A stretch of 16,177 bases of DNA from Candidatus Latescibacterota bacterium (GCA_012271065.1 JAAXHE010000162.1:1-16177); one strand, 5' to 3'. Shown: positions 8,781 through 15,893, numbered from the stretch's first letter. Made by a program: numbers and translations. The notes: generated by a model not told the origin, from the sequence alone.

Positions 8781-9838
8781 GTCGATACGTACAGAAGCAG
8801 TTCTGCGTATTTCTGGCGTTGTGTTTTGCAGGATTTCTGGCCGTTTTCGTTGTCGTCGACCTGGCCGGCAGGCTGAGTGGCTTTATAGACAGCAAGGTGA
8901 GCGGCGGCACGATCTTTTCGTATTATGCGCTCTCCGTACCCTATATGGGAATACTGATCCTGCCGATGGCGATGCTGCTGGCCAGCCTCTTCTGTTTTGG
9001 CAATCTCGCGCGCTTCGGCGAGCTTTCCGCAATGAAGTCCGCGGGTATATCGCTTTACAGCATCGCCGCACCCGTTCTGGGGGCCGCCCTTCTCGTGTGT
9101 ACTGCATCGTTCTTTTTGACCGACCGGGTCATGCCGGGAGCAAACCGGAAACGCGCGGCAATTGTCCAGGGCAATCGCCTCGCTGTCTTGACACCCGTTG
9201 TTTCGCAGGTTGTCCTTCAGGACGTCAACGACCAGATTCTCTCCGTTGGAACTTACTTCCGCAACGAAGGACGTGGGTCGCAGGTGACACTGGATACCTA
9301 TGACGGGATGCGTCTGGTGGAAAAAATGCGCGCGGAAGAAATGCGGTGGCAGAGCGGGGGATGGACGTTTCTAAAGGGAGAGGTGAGGAGGTTTTCAGAG
9401 TCTGGCGGGGAAAAGATATCCAAGTTCGCGGCAATGCCTGTGCGCAAAGTCACACTCACCCCGGAAGACCTCAGCCGGGACGTTCGTTCTGCGGATGAGT
9501 TGAGTTTTTCCGAACTAACCGCGCTCATCCAGCGGAAGCGGCGAATGGGTGATGACGTGACTCGGGTACAGGTCGCGCGTTACATGCGCGTTTCGTTTCC
9601 ATTCACCGGGTTTGTGATGGCGTTATTCGGTATTTCACTCTCGTCCCGTACCCAGCGCGCGGGCAAGCCTCTTCTTGTGGGAATCTGTTTGTTGATCTCG
9701 TTTGTCTATTATGGATGCATCCAGGCTGGACGTGTGATGGGCTGGAACGGAATTCTGCCACCATTCTCGAGTGCGTGGGCCGCCAATTTCCTGTTTTTGA
9801 GTCTGGGCGCGGTTTTGCTGATCCGGACCCGGAGGTAG
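8753..9838 (+). CDS. lptG: LptG, second inner-membrane permease of the LPS export ABC transporter
   Basis: This protein has about 361 residues and shares LptF's architecture: three N-terminal membrane helices (the first about 18-40, FLALCFAGFLAVFVVVDLAG), the family segment LPMAMLLASLFCFGNLARFGEL, FFLTDRVMPGANRKR before the periplasmic jellyroll, and three C-terminal helices (about 285-355) starting RVSFPFTGFVMALFG. It partners LptF in LPS extraction. The start is ambiguous. The ATG at 8753 overlaps lptF by 28 bp but has no Shine-Dalgarno. An in-frame TTG at 8768 lies 8 nt after GGAGG (8755-8759) and would give MRILSRYV, which aligns with LptF's own N-terminus (MMLSRYV). The TTG start may therefore be the real one. 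The frame is open back to 8507, but that part is lptF read in another frame. Confidence 0.92.
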   Translation: MEAETLRILSRYVQKQFCVFLALCFAGFLAVFVVVDLAGRLSGFIDSKVSGGTIFSYYALSVPYMGILILPMAMLLASLFCFGNLARFGELSAMKSAGISLYSIAAPVLGAALLVCTASFFLTDRVMPGANRKRAAIVQGNRLAVLTPVVSQVVLQDVNDQILSVGTYFRNEGRGSQVTLDTYDGMRLVEKMRAEEMRWQSGGWTFLKGEVRRFSESGGEKISKFAAMPVRKVTLTPEDLSRDVRSADELSFSELTALIQRKRRMGDDVTRVQVARYMRVSFPFTGFVMALFGISLSSRTQRAGKPLLVGICLLISFVYYGCIQAGRVMGWNGILPPFSSAWAANFLFLSLGAVLLIRTRR

Positions 9839-9862
9839 GTGACCCGGGCACCGGGCACAAAG

Positions 9863-9890
9863 AAAAAAGACGCATGGTCAATGCGTCCTT
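9863..9890. terminator. Bidirectional rho-independent terminator between lptG and the M23 peptidase gene
   Basis: A perfect 7-bp stem, GACGCAT (9869-9875) with ATGCGTC (9881-9887), encloses a 5-nt loop. It is flanked by an A run on the left and CTTTT on the right. On the minus strand the stem is followed by six Ts and then CTTT, a strong terminator for the peptidase gene ending at 9948. On the plus strand CTTTTG makes a weaker one for lptFG ending at 9838. The position between convergent genes supports the call. Confidence 0.82.
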
Positions 9891-9947
9891 TTGCGGGATT
9901 TATTCACACAGGAATGGTCGGAATCGGGAGAGACGGTTTCTCCGCTC

Positions 9948-10892
9948 CTACTTGTTGTGGATGAACTTTCTCGGATTCACCGGGTGTTCTTTATCCCCGT
10001 TCCTTTTCGTCACGGCATAGTGCAGATGCGGCGCCGTCGCACGCCCGGATCTTCCCATCTTGCCAACCACCTGCCCGCGTTTCACGGTCTGACCCACCCC
10101 CAACGACGGCTTCTTCAGCAGATGGGCGTACAGCGTCCTGTAATTCAGTCTGTGGTCGATGGATATGAACCAGCCGAGATACCTGTCTTTACCCACGGAT
10201 TCCACGCGGCCGTTGGCGGTGGCCAGGATTTTCGTGCCGGACCGACCCGCAATGTCGATGCCCTTGTGGAACTGCCTGGCGCCGGTGAATGGATTGGTTC
10301 GATAACCGAAACCCGAGGAAATCCAGCATCCGGACTGCGGGGGTACCGGAAGAATGGAAGGGGTATGCAGGCGGGCGATCTCGTTCTGGTCGAGGATTGA
10401 ACCGATATGATCGAAACTGGCTTCGAGAAAACGGGCCTCTCGCAGGAGCTGGTCCACGTCGGTATTTGCTCTCGTCAACCTCTCGCCAATGTCGCGGGCC
10501 ACCTGGCCTTCCCATTCCGGCGCACCCGTCGTGTATCCGCCCACGCCCATTTTTCGCACGTCGTCTCCGGGTTCGGCCAGATTCACCCAGGTGCGGAACC
10601 TGCGGTCCATTTCAGTAAGGTCGTTAACGTCTTCCCTAAGACCGTCCACCTTTTGCTGCAAACGGCTGACCTGTTTCCTGAGTGCGTTGTTCTCGGACGT
10701 CATTGCCAGCAGCTTCGTCTCCTGTTGACGGTTTACAAAATACCCCAATGCATAAAAGACGACGGCAAGGGCAAGGCACCCAAACAGGAATGCGGCCCCA
10801 AGCCCCCAAACGGTGGGGCGAGAGGCCTTGACCTGGCGCATATGGTCTCTATTGTGGGGTATGACCATCAGCGTCAGGTTTCTCTTCCACAT
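9948..10892 (-). CDS. M23-family (LytM-type) murein peptidase, single-pass membrane anchored with coiled coil
   Basis: The ATG at 10892 gives 314 residues. It sits 8 nt after AAAGG; an in-frame TTG at 10898 is too close to that site. The order is a basic cytoplasmic N-terminus, one membrane helix (about 29-53), a heptad-rich coiled coil (about 56-97), a linker helix region, and a C-terminal M23 domain (about 187-312). All zinc ligands and catalytic histidines of the family are present: H209-x3-D213 (FHKGIDIAG), H257 (LYAH), and H289 and H291 in PHLHYAV. The protein is thus predicted to be an active peptidoglycan endopeptidase rather than a degenerate NlpD/EnvC-type activator. It would act in the periplasm. 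Membrane segment plus coiled coil plus M23 is typical of cell-shape and division hydrolases. It is monocistronic by appearance, with its own promoter and terminator. Confidence 0.9.
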   Translation of the reverse strand: MWKRNLTLMVIPHNRDHMRQVKASRPTVWGLGAAFLFGCLALAVVFYALGYFVNRQQETKLLAMTSENNALRKQVSRLQQKVDGLREDVNDLTEMDRRFRTWVNLAEPGDDVRKMGVGGYTTGAPEWEGQVARDIGERLTRANTDVDQLLREARFLEASFDHIGSILDQNEIARLHTPSILPVPPQSGCWISSGFGYRTNPFTGARQFHKGIDIAGRSGTKILATANGRVESVGKDRYLGWFISIDHRLNYRTLYAHLLKKPSLGVGQTVKRGQVVGKMGRSGRATAPHLHYAVTKRNGDKEHPVNPRKFIHNK

Positions 10893-10966
10893 GTACAAAA
10901 CCTTTCGTCGTCGGTTATTTACGCCAAAGACAGTGTGTATGTCTGAGCTATATTCTGACCGTCAAG

Positions 10967-10995
10967 AATAAAGGACTTTTCAAGGATTTTGTCAA
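10967..10995 (-). promoter_or_regulatory. Predicted sigma70-type promoter for the M23 peptidase gene
   Basis: On the minus strand a perfect TTGACA (10990-10995) is spaced 17 bp from TTTATT (10967-10972). Transcription would begin near 10960, giving a leader of about 68 nt to the ATG at 10892. The perfect -35 and optimal spacing make this a good candidate despite the 4/6 match at -10. Confidence 0.65.
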
Positions 10996-11227
10996 GGCAA
11001 AACTCGACTGAACGGAGCCCTGCCGGGTGCCCGCATCGCGGCATGCAAGCACCAACCAGGTATGATGGCGAGCGCACCGGCGCGGTAAGTTCGACGACCG
11101 GCATTCCGAGCAGCCGCACACTGTTCAGGTGGGACGACGGGCACGTCGGCGATCCGGATTTCAGGGATCGTCGCACATAACGGAAGGCCGACCGGCAGAC
11201 AGAGATCAACCCGTACAGAACGGGCTG
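10996..11227. other. Non-coding stretch between the HD gene and the M23 peptidase promoter
   Basis: With the promoter region, the gene-free gap is about 335 bp. Short open frames exist on both strands, but they overlap the promoter, have no ribosome-binding sites and show no recognisable protein pattern. Apart from the hairpin and the 13-bp repeat end at its right border, I see no RNA gene or repeat in it. Confidence 0.4.
11208..11226 (-). terminator. Hairpin just after the HD-domain gene (weak terminator candidate)
   Basis: On the minus strand AGCCCGT and ACGGGTT pair as a 7-bp stem with one G-T wobble around a 5-nt loop, starting 2 nt after the TAG stop. No T run follows, so intrinsic termination would be weak. 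The 5' arm is part of the repeat end shared with the element at 14763-14931. Confidence 0.35.
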
Positions 11228-11231
11228 CTAG
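11219..11231 (-). repeat. 13-bp end of the dispersed element, overlapping the HD gene stop codon
   Basis: The 13 bp here (AACGGGCTGCTAG on the plus strand) are identical to the right end of the 169-bp element at 14919-14931. In both places the CTA read on the opposite strand forms the TAG stop of the upstream gene. The similarity does not extend clearly beyond these 13 bp, so this is either an eroded copy or a solo end. Confidence 0.5.
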
Positions 11232-12577
11232 GCGGACATCATGTGGTCAATGACCTCAGCCTTCAGCGCTTCTCTAAGTGCCGGGTTGTCGATGCAGAAG
11301 ATACGAACGACCTTGGCCTGCGTTTCAAAGTTACCGATCAGATACTCCTTGAGCATCGAGACTTCCGGATCGTCGAACCGGAGAGGGTCGGCTTTGTCGA
11401 GGGGAATGTATGACCCGAAAAAGACGTTCAGGTTGACTTCGGGGCTCTTCCCCAGCCGGGGGATATCGATCAGAATCTCGTCGCCGCCAAGTTCGAGCCC
11501 GGTCTTGGCGCCGAATGTCCTGCACAGCTCGATCTCGAGTTTCCGCCGCTCGGCCGGCTGATAGTACAACTCCTCCAGTTTGGCGGTCAGCCCTGTTTCT
11601 CGTTCCCGGGGGAAGAAGACCCGGGCGACCTTGTGGAGTCTGCGACGTTTCAGGCGCCCTATCATGCTGTTTCGTCGATCGATGCCCAGCCGATCCATCT
11701 CCAGTTCCAGGCGGTGAATCAGGTCGGCTTCCGTCGCCCTGTTGAAGTCTTCTTCGCCTAGGCTGGAATCAGGGTGGTACAGCAGATCTTGGACGCCGCG
11801 TTTGAACATTGCATTTGCAGACCGCACGGCGTGATGCCAATATACGTTCCGATACATCAGATAACTCGTGAATATGAGCGCTTCCACCGCCGAGACGCCC
11901 TTGTAGGTTATCGCGGGTCGCTGTCCCGCCGGATCGAACGTGATCGAGCCCAACAGGCGGTCCCGGTTGACGGATTCGCCAAAGGGCACCCCGCAATAGC
12001 GAGCATCTCTCAGAAGATAGTCGATTTTGTCGGGATCCAGGGTGCCGCTGAGAATATGCGCCAGGCGCAGGTCGGAATCGGGGATCGCCACGCTGTTATT
12101 GCGGTAGTCGATCACGTTGGCCACCCGAAGGGGGTCCGTCTCTGCTCTCATCAGGGCGGCGTTGACTTCCGTGGAAGGATCCAGGATGATCTGACGGCCG
12201 CGTTCCTCGTGGTCGGCGAAAAACATTTGCATTTCTTCGAAGACGTGGCAGAACGGGTAGTGGCCGATGTCGTGCAACAGGCTGGCCGCCAGCAGAACGC
12301 GTGCGTCTTCGATATTGATGTCCGGAGGTGGGTCCGCTTGGACAAGCCGGCGAAGAAACTGTCCGGCAATATGGAAGACGCCCAGCGAGTGTTCAAACCG
12401 GGAATGACGCGCCCCGGGATACACCAGAAGCACGTGGCCCAGTTGGGAGATGTCACGCAGGCGCTGGAATTCCTCGGCGTCAACCAGCGGGACCATATAT
12501 TGGGGAATATGGATATGTCCCCAGATCGGATCCCGGATGGCCTTGCCCGAATCCAGAAACCGGAGGTCGACAGGCAT
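11228..12577 (-). CDS. HD-domain metal-dependent phosphohydrolase, SAMHD1/dGTPase-like
   Basis: This 449-residue protein opens with the family pattern IRDPIWGHIHIPQ and EFQRLRDISQLG. It continues with the metal-binding HD set: H63 (RHSRFEHSLGV), H102-D103 and H106 (LLHDIGHYPFCH), and D183 in LDPDKIDYLLRD, which matches the DxDKxDY block of SAMHD1 and bacterial YwfO-like proteins. Known relatives hydrolyse dNTPs to deoxynucleosides and triphosphate, controlling the nucleotide pool. The exact substrate cannot be read from sequence. The C-terminal 180 residues are less conserved. The ATG at 12577 fits the family N-terminus but has no clear Shine-Dalgarno. The gene is divergent from the endonuclease III gene. 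Its TAG stop lies inside the end of a dispersed repeat. Confidence 0.88.
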   Translation of the reverse strand: MPVDLRFLDSGKAIRDPIWGHIHIPQYMVPLVDAEEFQRLRDISQLGHVLLVYPGARHSRFEHSLGVFHIAGQFLRRLVQADPPPDINIEDARVLLAASLLHDIGHYPFCHVFEEMQMFFADHEERGRQIILDPSTEVNAALMRAETDPLRVANVIDYRNNSVAIPDSDLRLAHILSGTLDPDKIDYLLRDARYCGVPFGESVNRDRLLGSITFDPAGQRPAITYKGVSAVEALIFTSYLMYRNVYWHHAVRSANAMFKRGVQDLLYHPDSSLGEEDFNRATEADLIHRLELEMDRLGIDRRNSMIGRLKRRRLHKVARVFFPRERETGLTAKLEELYYQPAERRKLEIELCRTFGAKTGLELGGDEILIDIPRLGKSPEVNLNVFFGSYIPLDKADPLRFDDPEVSMLKEYLIGNFETQAKVVRIFCIDNPALREALKAEVIDHMMSA

Positions 12578-12679
12578 CGAAAAACGCTCGGTTGGCGGGG
12601 GTCAGCGGTACGCCATCGGGCGTATGGCCCCTGGCGTGGCGCTCGTCATTCGTGTTTTGCTCTTAATGGAATCGTTCGC

Positions 12680-12708
12680 AATATCGGTATCGACGCCGCG
12701 CAAGTCAA
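12680..12708 (-). promoter_or_regulatory. Predicted sigma70-type promoter for the HD-domain gene
   Basis: On the minus strand TTGACT (12703-12708) is spaced 17 bp from GATATT (12680-12685), matches of 5/6 and 4/6. Transcription would start near 12673, about 95 nt before the ATG. It lies in the 301-bp gap between the HD and endonuclease genes, which otherwise holds no convincing gene. I found no comparably good promoter for the endonuclease gene on the plus strand. Confidence 0.5.
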
Positions 12709-12841
12709 GTCTGGCGCAGGGAATGGAGATTTAGTGTAGTTGAGGATTTCGTACACCGGAATTTGCGATACGATACGGGTCGCGGACGGCGCAAGGCCGG
12801 GAAACTGTACTGGCAGTAACGTAACCCGGGCAAGTCGCCGG

Positions 12842-12855
12842 GCCGAAATTTCGGC
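12842..12855. promoter_or_regulatory. 14-bp perfect palindrome upstream of the endonuclease III gene
   Basis: GCCGAAATTTCGGC is a perfect 14-bp palindrome ending 23 bp before the ATG at 12879, next to the ribosome-binding site. It could be an operator or a leader hairpin. GC-rich arms with an AT core are typical of dimeric-repressor sites, but a single copy gives no proof. Confidence 0.3.
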
Positions 12856-12878
12856 GGGAAACAGCCATTTCGGAGAAG

Positions 12879-13601
12879 ATGCCGATGGGTTTTTCCAAAC
12901 ACTGGTGGGATAGCCCGTTGCCTCAGGCGCGAGTTGCCGTAATCGCTGAAATGTCCACCGTACTCGACGAAACATACGGTGGCGCGGCCCGGGACCTTGA
13001 GCGCGTGCGGCCGGACGGTCTCGATGCGCTGATGCGTACTGTCCTGTCCCAGAATACGACTGACGAAAACCGGGACAGGGCATACGACAGGATGCGTGCG
13101 CGGTTTCCGGACTGGGGCGACGTGATGGCGGCGGACGTGGCGCAACTGAAGGACGCCATACGCGTGGCGGGGCTGTCGAATACAAAAGCCCCGAATATGC
13201 AGGCGTTCCTGCGCTGGCTGAAGCGCAAACGGGGGAATCTGAACCTGGATTTCCTGCGGGATCTTCCGAATCAGGCCGCGGTATCCCTGTTGACCGAACA
13301 CCGAGGCATCGGTGTCAAGACGGCCTATATCGTACTCGCCTTTGCGTTTGATCGGGATCTGTGCGCCGTGGATGCGCACGTATATCGCATTCTGCGTCGG
13401 GTAGGGCTTGTCTCATCGCGATGCAGCCGTGAGAAAGCACACACGGAACTCGCGCCTCTGATCCCGGAGGGCCAAGCCAGGTCGTACCATATAAATATGG
13501 TTGAATTCGGAAAGACCGTGTGCACGGCCAGGAATCCGTCCTGCGGCGCATGTCCCGTTTCCAGGCTGTGCAGATACGACCACGAAATGCAGGTCGGATG
13601 A
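12879..13601 (+). CDS. nth: Endonuclease III-family DNA glycosylase / AP lyase with [4Fe-4S] cluster
   Basis: The 240-residue protein has the HhH-GPD fold of base-excision glycosylases. The hairpin HRGIGVKTAYIV carries the nucleophilic lysine K147 (E. coli K120 position), and AVDAHVYRIL carries the catalytic aspartate D165 (E. coli D138). Both are expected for a bifunctional glycosylase/lyase acting on oxidised pyrimidines. The C-terminal cysteines C215, C222, C225 and C231 follow the Cys-X6-Cys-X2-Cys-X5-Cys spacing of the iron-sulfur loop. It is slightly longer than E. coli Nth and belongs to the 'endonuclease III domain' branch, so its lesion preference may differ and the symbol is by family only. 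Two ATGs are possible: 12879 is only 3 nt from GGAG (12872-12875), while 12885 is 9 nt away and may be the real start. Confidence 0.88.
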   Translation: MPMGFSKHWWDSPLPQARVAVIAEMSTVLDETYGGAARDLERVRPDGLDALMRTVLSQNTTDENRDRAYDRMRARFPDWGDVMAADVAQLKDAIRVAGLSNTKAPNMQAFLRWLKRKRGNLNLDFLRDLPNQAAVSLLTEHRGIGVKTAYIVLAFAFDRDLCAVDAHVYRILRRVGLVSSRCSREKAHTELAPLIPEGQARSYHINMVEFGKTVCTARNPSCGACPVSRLCRYDHEMQVG

Positions 13602-13606
13602 GAATT

Positions 13607-13652
13607 GCAGCCCATTGAAAAAGCCCATACGGGCGGCGGCCGGCTCTCGCCG
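13607..13652 (+). repeat. Diverged half-copy of the dispersed inverted-repeat element
   Basis: Beginning 5 nt after the endonuclease stop, GCAGCCCATTGAAAAAGCCC and the next 26 bases match the end of the full element read inward from 14929 on the minus strand, with roughly 80% identity by eye over about 45 bp. Shared blocks include CAGCCC, TTGAAA and GCGGCCGGC. The other end of the element is absent; the lipoprotein stop lies at 13676. Confidence 0.65.
13618..13634 (-). terminator. Short hairpin with T run after the lipoprotein gene
   Basis: On the minus strand GCCC-GTAT-GGGC (13634-13623) is followed directly by TTTTT (13622-13618), about 45 nt after the lipoprotein stop. The stem has only four certain pairs, so strength is moderate. 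The hairpin is part of the repeat half-copy, which suggests the element end may have been taken over as a terminator. Confidence 0.45.
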
Positions 13653-13675
13653 CAATGCGGACCGACGGACGCGGA

Positions 13676-14752
13676 TTAATCGACTCTGATTCGCTGCAGG
13701 TCGTATGAATCGACATTATAGGGTTCGAAAGTATCGTCATCGCCAGGCGTATATACCGCCACGTACAGGTACTGATCGTTGTTGTCAATGGCGATGCCTC
13801 GTTCCCTGAGGTTTCCGGCCGCAAGAAAGTAGTTCGTCTCCAGTTTGGTCTGCGTATCGAATTCAACAATAAACACGCCCGCTTCATCGGCGTCGGTAGG
13901 CGCAACGAATAGCCGGCGGCCGTCGCGGCTCAACGCGAGCCCCAGTGCGGGGGACTTGATTTCAAATTTTCCCGTCAGCGTCAGGTCGTCGGCGCTGAAC
14001 GCCCAGAGATCCTTCACGTGGCCGCGGTCCTCCGGATCCGCAAGACCCAGATAGAGATGCTCGTTGAAGGGTCCGATGACGAAATCGTTGATCCTGGCTG
14101 AGAAACTGAAACGGGTGGAGGTGGTCTCCGTGGTGGGGAAATGACCGGAAGCATCGTATTTCAGAACGTTGTTTCTGGCTGCAACAAAGAGCTTTCGGTC
14201 TCCGTGATTCATCTGAAGTGCACCAGAGCGCACATTTCCGCTGGTTTCCCGATTGTCGACAATCGACACTGCAATCAGCAGCGGTTCATCCAAAGAGGAA
14301 ACATAGACAATCGAGTCGGTTCCGCAGACAATATGGGAAATGTCATTAAGGGAATAAGGGACCGTCTTCACGAGGGCAAACGAATTCAGGTCGATGACTT
14401 TGAGGTTCGATTCCCCGTTCAATCCCACCACCAGATGGCGTTGGTTCGGCGTGATGTCGAGGTCGATCGGGTGGGAACCTACCTGAAGGCTCCCGTCGAC
14501 CGTCATCTGGCTGCCAAGGTGGATGCGAAGTATCCGGTTGTTACCATAGTCGGCAAGATACAGATATGGCTGGTTCGGATCCATGACCATATCGGAGATA
14601 TTCACACCGAGTTCCAGGATTTCGAAATCTTCAATCTTGTAGAATTGTTCCGGCTCTTCGTCGTCAAGATAGAGCGAACAGCCCGCCACAAAGGGGATTA
14701 CAAACAACACGAAAAAGACGAACCGGCGGCTTGTTGTTCCAATACGGTCCAT
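13676..14752 (-). CDS. Lipoprotein with predicted beta-propeller (YVTN/YncE-like) repeats
   Basis: The ATG at 14752 gives 358 residues with a lipoprotein signal: basic MDRIGTTSRR, hydrophobic FVFFVLFVIPF, and lipobox VAGC with the lipidated cysteine at 25. The mature part is made of recurring strands of the type 'HPIDLDITPNQRHLVVG', 'LKVIDLNS', 'LYLGLAD' and 'GLALSRDGRRLFVAPTD', as in YVTN/WD40-like propellers that often mediate protein binding. A catalytic role is not evident. It lies downstream of the outer-membrane barrel gene and is probably cotranscribed. The two may form an outer-membrane pair, though this is inference. No clear Shine-Dalgarno precedes the ATG, and the dispersed element ends only 10 bp upstream, so translation initiation may have been affected. 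The open frame continues upstream to 14944, but that part is repeat. Confidence 0.75.
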   Translation of the reverse strand: MDRIGTTSRRFVFFVLFVIPFVAGCSLYLDDEEPEQFYKIEDFEILELGVNISDMVMDPNQPYLYLADYGNNRILRIHLGSQMTVDGSLQVGSHPIDLDITPNQRHLVVGLNGESNLKVIDLNSFALVKTVPYSLNDISHIVCGTDSIVYVSSLDEPLLIAVSIVDNRETSGNVRSGALQMNHGDRKLFVAARNNVLKYDASGHFPTTETTSTRFSFSARINDFVIGPFNEHLYLGLADPEDRGHVKDLWAFSADDLTLTGKFEIKSPALGLALSRDGRRLFVAPTDADEAGVFIVEFDTQTKLETNYFLAAGNLRERGIAIDNNDQYLYVAVYTPGDDDTFEPYNVDSYDLQRIRVD

Positions 14753-14762
14753 GCCGGATCGT

Positions 14763-14931
14763 CTAACAGTCCGTTGAATAGAGTCGCTCTGGAGGCGAGG
14801 CCGAGCCATTGTTGTCGAAGACAAGGCGCGCGACCGAGTCCCATCCTTCGATTCGGCGAGGGAGCGCAACGAAGTATTTCGACCGCAAGGGCCGGCCGCA
14901 GCCCGGATGGACTCTTTCAACGGGCTGCTAG
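14763..14931. mobile_element. 169-bp MITE-like element with ~22-bp terminal inverted repeats
   Basis: The left end (14763-14785, starting CTAACAGTCCGTTGAA) and the reverse complement of the right end (14910-14931, starting CTAGCAGCCCGTTGAA) match over about 22 positions with two substitutions and one indel. The element has no coding capacity of its own. It occupies nearly all of the gap between the barrel gene and the lipoprotein gene. A TA dinucleotide sits at each end (14764-14765 and 14929-14930) and could be a target-site duplication of the IS630/mariner kind. A half-copy (13607-13652) and a 13-bp solo end (11219-11231) occur in the same window, so it is dispersed. No transposase is present here. 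Confidence 0.7.
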
Positions 14932-15893
14932 AGCGAGAAAGCATATGATGTGCTCAGCTCTATAAGATAGTCCGATGTCAGCTGGCTCTCGTTCACATTT
15001 TGAAATACGACAATGGGCAGGTGAAATTCAATGCTCAAATTATCCAGTACGTTGAACCCCAATTCAGGCGAAAGATACATCCACTTGCCTCCGCGTTCTC
15101 TGGTAATCTGGCCGAACTGGTAACGGTCCCTCGAGGTGATCAGATTTTTCAGACTCACTCCGCCGTACAACCAGCCTTCACCCGCGTACTCCAGCGAAAG
15201 GCTTGCGTGCAGTTCATTGCCATATTTGTAGCCGTAGATGTTCTGTCTCGACGTGATACGGGAAAACACGCCCGCCGAAACCGAGATGGTCTCAAATTGA
15301 TGATGCACATTGAGCGCGAAAATTGGGTCCACACTTCCTGAGCCGATCTGCAGATTGTCGGCGAAACGCTCGCCGTACCGGTCCTTGGCATCTACGGAAC
15401 CGTTTGCGAGCTTCAGTCCAACGCCGAGATTCACCCCGGGGAGATCCGCCGCGAGGGGTGCGGCGTAATTCAGCATGGCCACGATATCGCCAAGACCGGA
15501 ACCATGCCGGACATACTTCCCGCCTTCATACTGGTTGTGGTTCTGTCCGCGCAACAGCACCTTTTCGTTCGTAACTGAACGGAAGGGTACGGCCAACGCA
15601 AGACCGATGTGCTTCGTCACGCCCAGGGAAGCGAACAGGGTGGTTGTGGCATTGTCCGTTCGCTCGCGATTGACGTTCGGTATGGCGCGGGACCCGTAGT
15701 GGGGGTCGGACAGGAATTCGTAGTCGTAATGTACACTGAGCTTCAACTGATCCTGTACGGCCAGACCGTTTTTCATCAGGCTCCCGCCCGGGAGCACGGG
15801 CCGTCGTCAGCTGACACCGCCCTGAGCGTGGGCGGCTGACGCCGCGATGGTTCGCGCCACGAAGCACAGTAAGAGTACCGCGAACGTCCGCAT
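14928..15893 (-). CDS. Outer-membrane beta-barrel protein interrupted by an in-frame UGA at codon 29
   Basis: The ATG at 15893 has a GAGGA Shine-Dalgarno (15902-15906) and a good upstream promoter. It encodes a signal peptide (MRTFAVLLLCFVARTIAA, probable cleavage AHA|Q at 23-24). Five residues later there is an in-frame TGA (15809-15807). The frame then continues unbroken for 292 codons with alternating strands typical of a barrel, such as LKLSVHYDYEF, LGVTKHIGLALAVPF, GLGDIVAMLNYAAPL and NLGVGLKLANGS, ending LSTSYAFSL. The pattern resembles the MetA/'transporter' class of outer-membrane proteins, whose mature N-termini often carry cysteines. The protein could be a pseudogene, an assembly error, or a recoded gene. 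An internal GTG at 15797 would omit the signal peptide and is unlikely. The TAG stop is formed by the dispersed element. Confidence 0.72.
15780..15809 (-). other. In-frame UGA followed by a short hairpin (possible recoding site or nonsense mutation)
   Basis: On the minus strand the TGA (15809-15807) is followed after 11 nt by a perfect 6-bp stem, GCTCCC (15795-15790) with GGGAGC (15785-15780), closed by a GGGC loop. The loop begins 17 nt after the UGA and starts with G. That falls just inside the loose published limits for bacterial SECIS elements. The GC-rich sequence makes such a hairpin easy to obtain by chance. Confidence 0.25.

Noticed and set aside
10919..11209. 96-codon minus-strand open frame upstream of the M23 gene
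   Set aside because: It spans the predicted M23 promoter, lacks a ribosome-binding site and shows no protein-like pattern.
11774..12739. 321-codon plus-strand open frame over the HD gene
   Set aside because: It is antisense to a gene with complete HD metal-binding motifs and covers that gene's promoter. The translation has no family resemblance.
14753..14944. N-terminal extension of the lipoprotein (open frame to 14944, 422 residues)
   Set aside because: The extra 64 codons are the dispersed repeat. The lipoprotein signal starting at 14752 is an internal, well-formed N-terminus, so the extension is a chance open frame.
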